Below, in pieces: positions 61,222-64,000 of a DNA stretch of 64,000 nucleotides. The stretch lies in NCBI RefSeq assembly GCF_001427105.1, contig NZ_LMGI01000004.1:372001-436000 (forward strand). The letters run 5' to 3'. The stretch is from Sphingopyxis sp. Root154. Its GTDB lineage: Bacteria; Pseudomonadota; Alphaproteobacteria; Sphingomonadales; Sphingomonadaceae. Positions within the stretch are counted from its first letter, which is position 1, and the number at the start of each line of letters is the position of its first letter. Made by a program: the position numbers and the translations under genes. Under the pieces are notes generated by a model. That model searched no databases and had not been told where the DNA came from. It was given only the letters and a program-made list of their open reading frames with translations.

Positions 61222-62361
61222 ATGGCGGGGACGGACGAGGATGATATCCCGGCGGCCAGCGGTTCGCCGGATGCTTCGCTGACCCAGGACGACAGCTTTA
61301 CCGCGACGAGCCATGCGGGCCTCATCTATCCATGGGGCGCCGCCGCGCCGGGTGCGGGCGAGACGATCCGTATCGCGAACGGGATCAGCTGGGCGCGCAT
61401 CCCGATGCCGGGGTCGCTCGGCCATATCAACAGCTGGCTGCTCGACGACGGCGCCAACGGTGAAGAGGGGGGCGTCGCGGTCGTCGACACCGGCATCTGC
61501 CTCACCATGTGTTCTGATGCTTGGAAGGCGCTCTATGCCGGGGCGCTGAAGGACAAGCGCATCACGCGCGTCATCGGCACGCACCTCCACCCCGATCATA
61601 TCGGCCTCGCGGGCTGGATCGCGAAGAAGCAGGATGTGAAGCTGTGGATGACGCGCGGCGAGATGCTCACCGCGCGTGCGATCGTCGCCGATTCGTCCGA
61701 CACTGCCCCCGACGAGGTGCTGACGCAGTCGCGCGCCGCGGGCTGGGACGAAACCGCGATCGAGGCGCAGCGCTCGCGCGGCTGGAACATGTTCCAGCGC
61801 ATGATCTTCACCCTGCCGCGCTCCTATGTGCGGATCGCTGACGGCGAGCGCCTCGACATGGGCGCGCACCAGTGGCGTGTCGTCACCGGGTCGGGACACA
61901 GCCCCGAACATGCGTGCCTGTGGAACGAGCGCGAAGGCGTTCTGGTGTCGGGCGACCAGGTGCTGCCGCGGATCAGCTCGAACGTTTCGGTGAACATCAC
62001 CGAGCCCGACGCCGATCCGCTCGGTGAGTGGCTCGCGTCGATCGACAAATTGCTCGCAACCGTCCCCGCCGACGTCGTCACCTGCCCCGCGCACGGCGAG
62101 CCGTTCAAGGGCCTGCATGTCCGCCTGATGGCGCTGCGCGACGAGCATCGCATGCGGCTCTACAATCTGGCCGAGGCGGCGGCGAAGGCGCCGATGCGCG
62201 CGGTCGACAGCTTCCCGCTGCTTTTCAACCGCCCGATCGGGGAGCATAATCAGGGGCTCGCGACGGGTGAGGCACTCGCGCATCTGAAGCGGCTCGAGAT
62301 CGAAGGCCGCGTCCAGCGCGAAGACCGCGACGGTGTGTGGTGGTATCACGGCGTAGCCTGA
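61222..62361 (+). CDS. MBL-fold metallo-hydrolase
   Basis: A 379-residue metallo-beta-lactamase-fold enzyme. The metal motif THLHPDHIGLAGW is near residue 118, with other ligands in GSGHSPEHACLW and VSGDQVLPRIS; a C-terminal helical domain (DEHRMRLYNLAEAA) resembles the DNA- or substrate-binding tail of this group. Probably a hydrolase such as a glyoxalase II-like or thioesterase enzyme; the substrate is unknown. Four bases after trcR and overlapping the next gene (TGATG), so likely one operon. Confidence 0.9.
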   Translation: MAGTDEDDIPAASGSPDASLTQDDSFTATSHAGLIYPWGAAAPGAGETIRIANGISWARIPMPGSLGHINSWLLDDGANGEEGGVAVVDTGICLTMCSDAWKALYAGALKDKRITRVIGTHLHPDHIGLAGWIAKKQDVKLWMTRGEMLTARAIVADSSDTAPDEVLTQSRAAGWDETAIEAQRSRGWNMFQRMIFTLPRSYVRIADGERLDMGAHQWRVVTGSGHSPEHACLWNEREGVLVSGDQVLPRISSNVSVNITEPDADPLGEWLASIDKLLATVPADVVTCPAHGEPFKGLHVRLMALRDEHRMRLYNLAEAAAKAPMRAVDSFPLLFNRPIGEHNQGLATGEALAHLKRLEIEGRVQREDRDGVWWYHGVA

Positions 62362-63296
62362 TGCGGTGTGCGATGGCGATACTGCTCGCCGCCGCGACGG
62401 TGGCATCGCCCACCGTGCGGGCGACCGAACCGGCGGCCGCCGATCAGATCAATGACGAGATCGTCGTCACCGCGCGCCGTTCGGGCGCGCCGATGTGGAC
62501 GATCCAGACGCCGACCGGCGTCGTCATCCTCGTCGGCGAGATCGCGGCGGTTCCGAAGGCGACGCCGTGGCGTCCCGAGCGGCTCGAAGGCGCGACCGAC
62601 CGCGCGCAGCGCGTCATTCTCGGCACCAAGGCGAAGGTGTCGCCGGGCGACATCTTGCGGCTGATCTTCAAGGGTGGCGGGCTCACCAAATTGCCGAAGG
62701 GGCGCGTCGCCGCCGATTATCTCGATGCGCGCCAGATGAAACGGCTCCATGCGCTCGAAACGCGGTTCGATCAGGATTACGCCCGCTCGAACTTCCTGAT
62801 GACGGCGTTCGATCTGCTTTCGAAGCGGCTCGCTTTCAACAAGGACAGCGCCGACGACGCCTCCGACGTCGTGCGTAAGGCGGCGCGGCAGTCGAAAATT
62901 CCGACCCAGCCCGTCGGCGAAGTGCGCGGCGAGGATATGCTCGACAATCTGTTCGCCGCGGCGCCCGAAACGCATGTCCCGTGCCTCGAAGCCGCGATGG
63001 CGGCGGCCGAGGCGGGCGGCGATGTGGTGATAGAGCGCGGCCGCGCGTGGACCGAATTCGACGTGCCCGCGGTGATGGCGAGTCCGCTCGAGGAGGCGCT
63101 CGGGCGCTGCTGGCCCTGGACGAACGACAGTTTCGGCCCGGCGCTGCGCCAGACCTGGGTCGGGGCGATCCGCGATGCGACGGCGCAGCCCGGCGTGACA
63201 CTTGCAGTCGTTCCGCTGCGCATATTGGCCGAAAAGGACGGCGTGCTCGACCAGCTCAAATCGCAAGGTTTGCCGATCACCGGCCCCGCCTGGTAG
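62361..63296 (+). CDS. TraB/GumN family exported protein with a TonB-box-like N-terminus
   Basis: A 311-residue TraB/GumN protein with a signal peptide cleaved near VRATE, therefore periplasmic. Right after it comes NDEIVVTARRSGAPMW, which is nearly the TonB-box/plug start of TonB-dependent receptors (compare SEDIIVTASRR in the receptor at 19791). The GumN-like core follows: PTGVVILVGEIAAVP, LTKLPKGRVAADYL and a C-terminal AVVPLRILAEKDGVLDQLKSQG that matches the family's end motif. Its biochemical role is unknown; relatives are suggested metal-dependent proteases or EreA/ChaN-like hydrolases. Start overlaps the MBL gene stop. Confidence 0.85.
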   Translation: MRCAMAILLAAATVASPTVRATEPAAADQINDEIVVTARRSGAPMWTIQTPTGVVILVGEIAAVPKATPWRPERLEGATDRAQRVILGTKAKVSPGDILRLIFKGGGLTKLPKGRVAADYLDARQMKRLHALETRFDQDYARSNFLMTAFDLLSKRLAFNKDSADDASDVVRKAARQSKIPTQPVGEVRGEDMLDNLFAAAPETHVPCLEAAMAAAEAGGDVVIERGRAWTEFDVPAVMASPLEEALGRCWPWTNDSFGPALRQTWVGAIRDATAQPGVTLAVVPLRILAEKDGVLDQLKSQGLPITGPAW

Positions 63297-63303
63297 CCAC
63301 GGC

Positions 63304-63579
63304 CTACCGCGGTCTTTGCATGATCCAGCTGAACGCCATCGCGTTGAAGATCGTATAGAGGCCATAGAGCATCAGCGCGGTGAACCAGTTCCGCGTCGCA
63401 ATCGCCATCGCGCCGACGAGCAGCAGGAATTCAAAGACATAGGTGATGTTCGGCCCGACCTTGTCGGCAAGTGGTTTGACCATCTGCTGGATCAGCGGGT
63501 CATCGCTTTCCATGAAGGCGCGGTGCATCGCGAAATTTCCGACGCCGGCACAGAAAATGGCGATGAGCGCGATAACCAT
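63304..63579 (-). CDS. Small integral membrane protein
   Basis: A 91-residue protein with about three membrane segments (MVIALIAIFCAGVGNFAMH, FEFLLLVGAMAIAT, ALMLYGLYTIFNAMAFSWIM). No family is certain. Convergent with the GumN gene, with only seven bases between the stops. Confidence 0.75.
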   Translation of the reverse strand: MVIALIAIFCAGVGNFAMHRAFMESDDPLIQQMVKPLADKVGPNITYVFEFLLLVGAMAIATRNWFTALMLYGLYTIFNAMAFSWIMQRPR

Positions 63580-63711
63580 AGGTTTGCAAATGGGGGACGC
63601 GGGGTGGAAATGCCAGCAACTTTCGGTTTATAGGGGCGCATCGCTCGCGCACCGGCCCCGCGCGGTCGATCGAACGAACCCGGCTCCTGCCCCCAGAGAA
63701 GGACGTCTTCG

Positions 63712-64000
63712 GTGACAACTCTCCCCCGCCTGGCCGCGCTTTGTCTGCCGCTTGCTCTTGCTGTGCCGTCTGCGCACGCGTCGCAGGAACCGGTGAATCC
63801 GCCGCAGCCGAACCCCGTGCTTGTCGACCCGGTGCTCGCCAATCCGATTCCCACGGCACTGATGGAGCCCGACCCGGTGTTGCCCGACGCGGTGCGCGCA
63901 ATGATCGACGCCGCCTTTGCGAGCGGCGACAATGATGATGTCGAAGCGGTGGCCAAGGTCGCCAGACGGACCAACCCGCGTAATATCGGCGAAATCGACG
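63712..64000 (+). CDS. Exported protein, N-terminus only (possibly DUF481)
   Basis: The visible 96 codons begin with GTG (AAGGA upstream) and encode a signal peptide ending near SAHA, a Pro-rich linker of PVLVDPVL-type repeats, then MIDAAFASGDNDDVEAVAKVARRTNPRNIGEID. The last part is reminiscent of the start of sphingomonad DUF481 outer-membrane proteins, but the gene runs off the window and the call is tentative. Confidence 0.6.
   Translation, partial: MTTLPRLAALCLPLALAVPSAHASQEPVNPPQPNPVLVDPVLANPIPTALMEPDPVLPDAVRAMIDAAFASGDNDDVEAVAKVARRTNPRNIGEID

Overview
The window is GC-rich chromosomal DNA with no mobile elements, rRNA, tRNA or CRISPR arrays that I could find. It most likely comes from an alphaproteobacterium of the Sphingomonadales, in the Sphingopyxis/Sphingomonas range. 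The reasons are the two TonB-dependent receptors tied to catabolic genes, a DivL-type pseudo-histidine kinase beside tsaE and addBA, the DUF1013/TrcR cell-cycle gene, the small DUF1192 gene, and alphaproteobacterial-style glnB-glnA. This is a judgement from gene content, not from a database search.

Layout. 1-5.3 kb: an HxlR regulator divergent from an SDR, then an SDR coupled to AMP nucleosidase (amn), a Prx5-type peroxiredoxin, a YqgE/AlgH protein and a secreted TPR protein. 5.3-18.7 kb: ahcY followed by a tightly overlapping series, divL-like kinase, tsaE, amgK-like sugar kinase, murU-like uridylyltransferase, addB, addA, then trxA with a clear terminator. It joins cell-cycle signalling, t6A tRNA modification, peptidoglycan recycling and double-strand-break repair. 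18.8-23.8 kb: a TetR regulator divergent from a TonB-dependent receptor and a Tat-exported sulfatase, probably a small uptake and desulfation module. 23.8-36.6 kb: a maltodextrin utilisation locus with an MFS sugar permease, a LacI regulator, a MalA-like TonB receptor, a tryptophan-halogenase-like flavoenzyme, a GH13 amylase, a GH13 alpha-glucosidase and a GH97 alpha-glucosidase. Two near-identical palindromes, one in front of the permease and one in the LacI/TonB divergent region, are probably the LacI operators.

36.7-51.6 kb is a long run of minus-strand housekeeping and metabolic genes: argJ, an aldehyde dehydrogenase, an M20 peptidase, a flavodoxin-fold protein, a PQQ-type sugar dehydrogenase lipoprotein, a small lipoprotein, glnA and glnB (with a sigma-54-like promoter upstream of glnB), a quinohemoprotein alcohol dehydrogenase, map and clpA. 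51.6-52.5 kb is a short stretch that looks less GC-rich and holds one unrecognised gene. 52.8-64 kb: a HerA-like ATPase, an animal-type haem peroxidase, DUF1192, a quinone oxidoreductase, a lipoprotein, a GST, an azoreductase divergent from a LysR regulator, trcR, an MBL-fold hydrolase coupled to a TraB/GumN protein, a small membrane protein, and the start of an exported protein cut by the window end.

Most genes are recognisable families. The least explained items are the halogenase inside the maltodextrin operon, the Tyr-for-His kinase, a TonB-box-like motif at the mature N-terminus of the GumN protein, and several strong palindromes with no assigned regulator. Long antisense open frames occur throughout because of the high GC and were treated as shadows.
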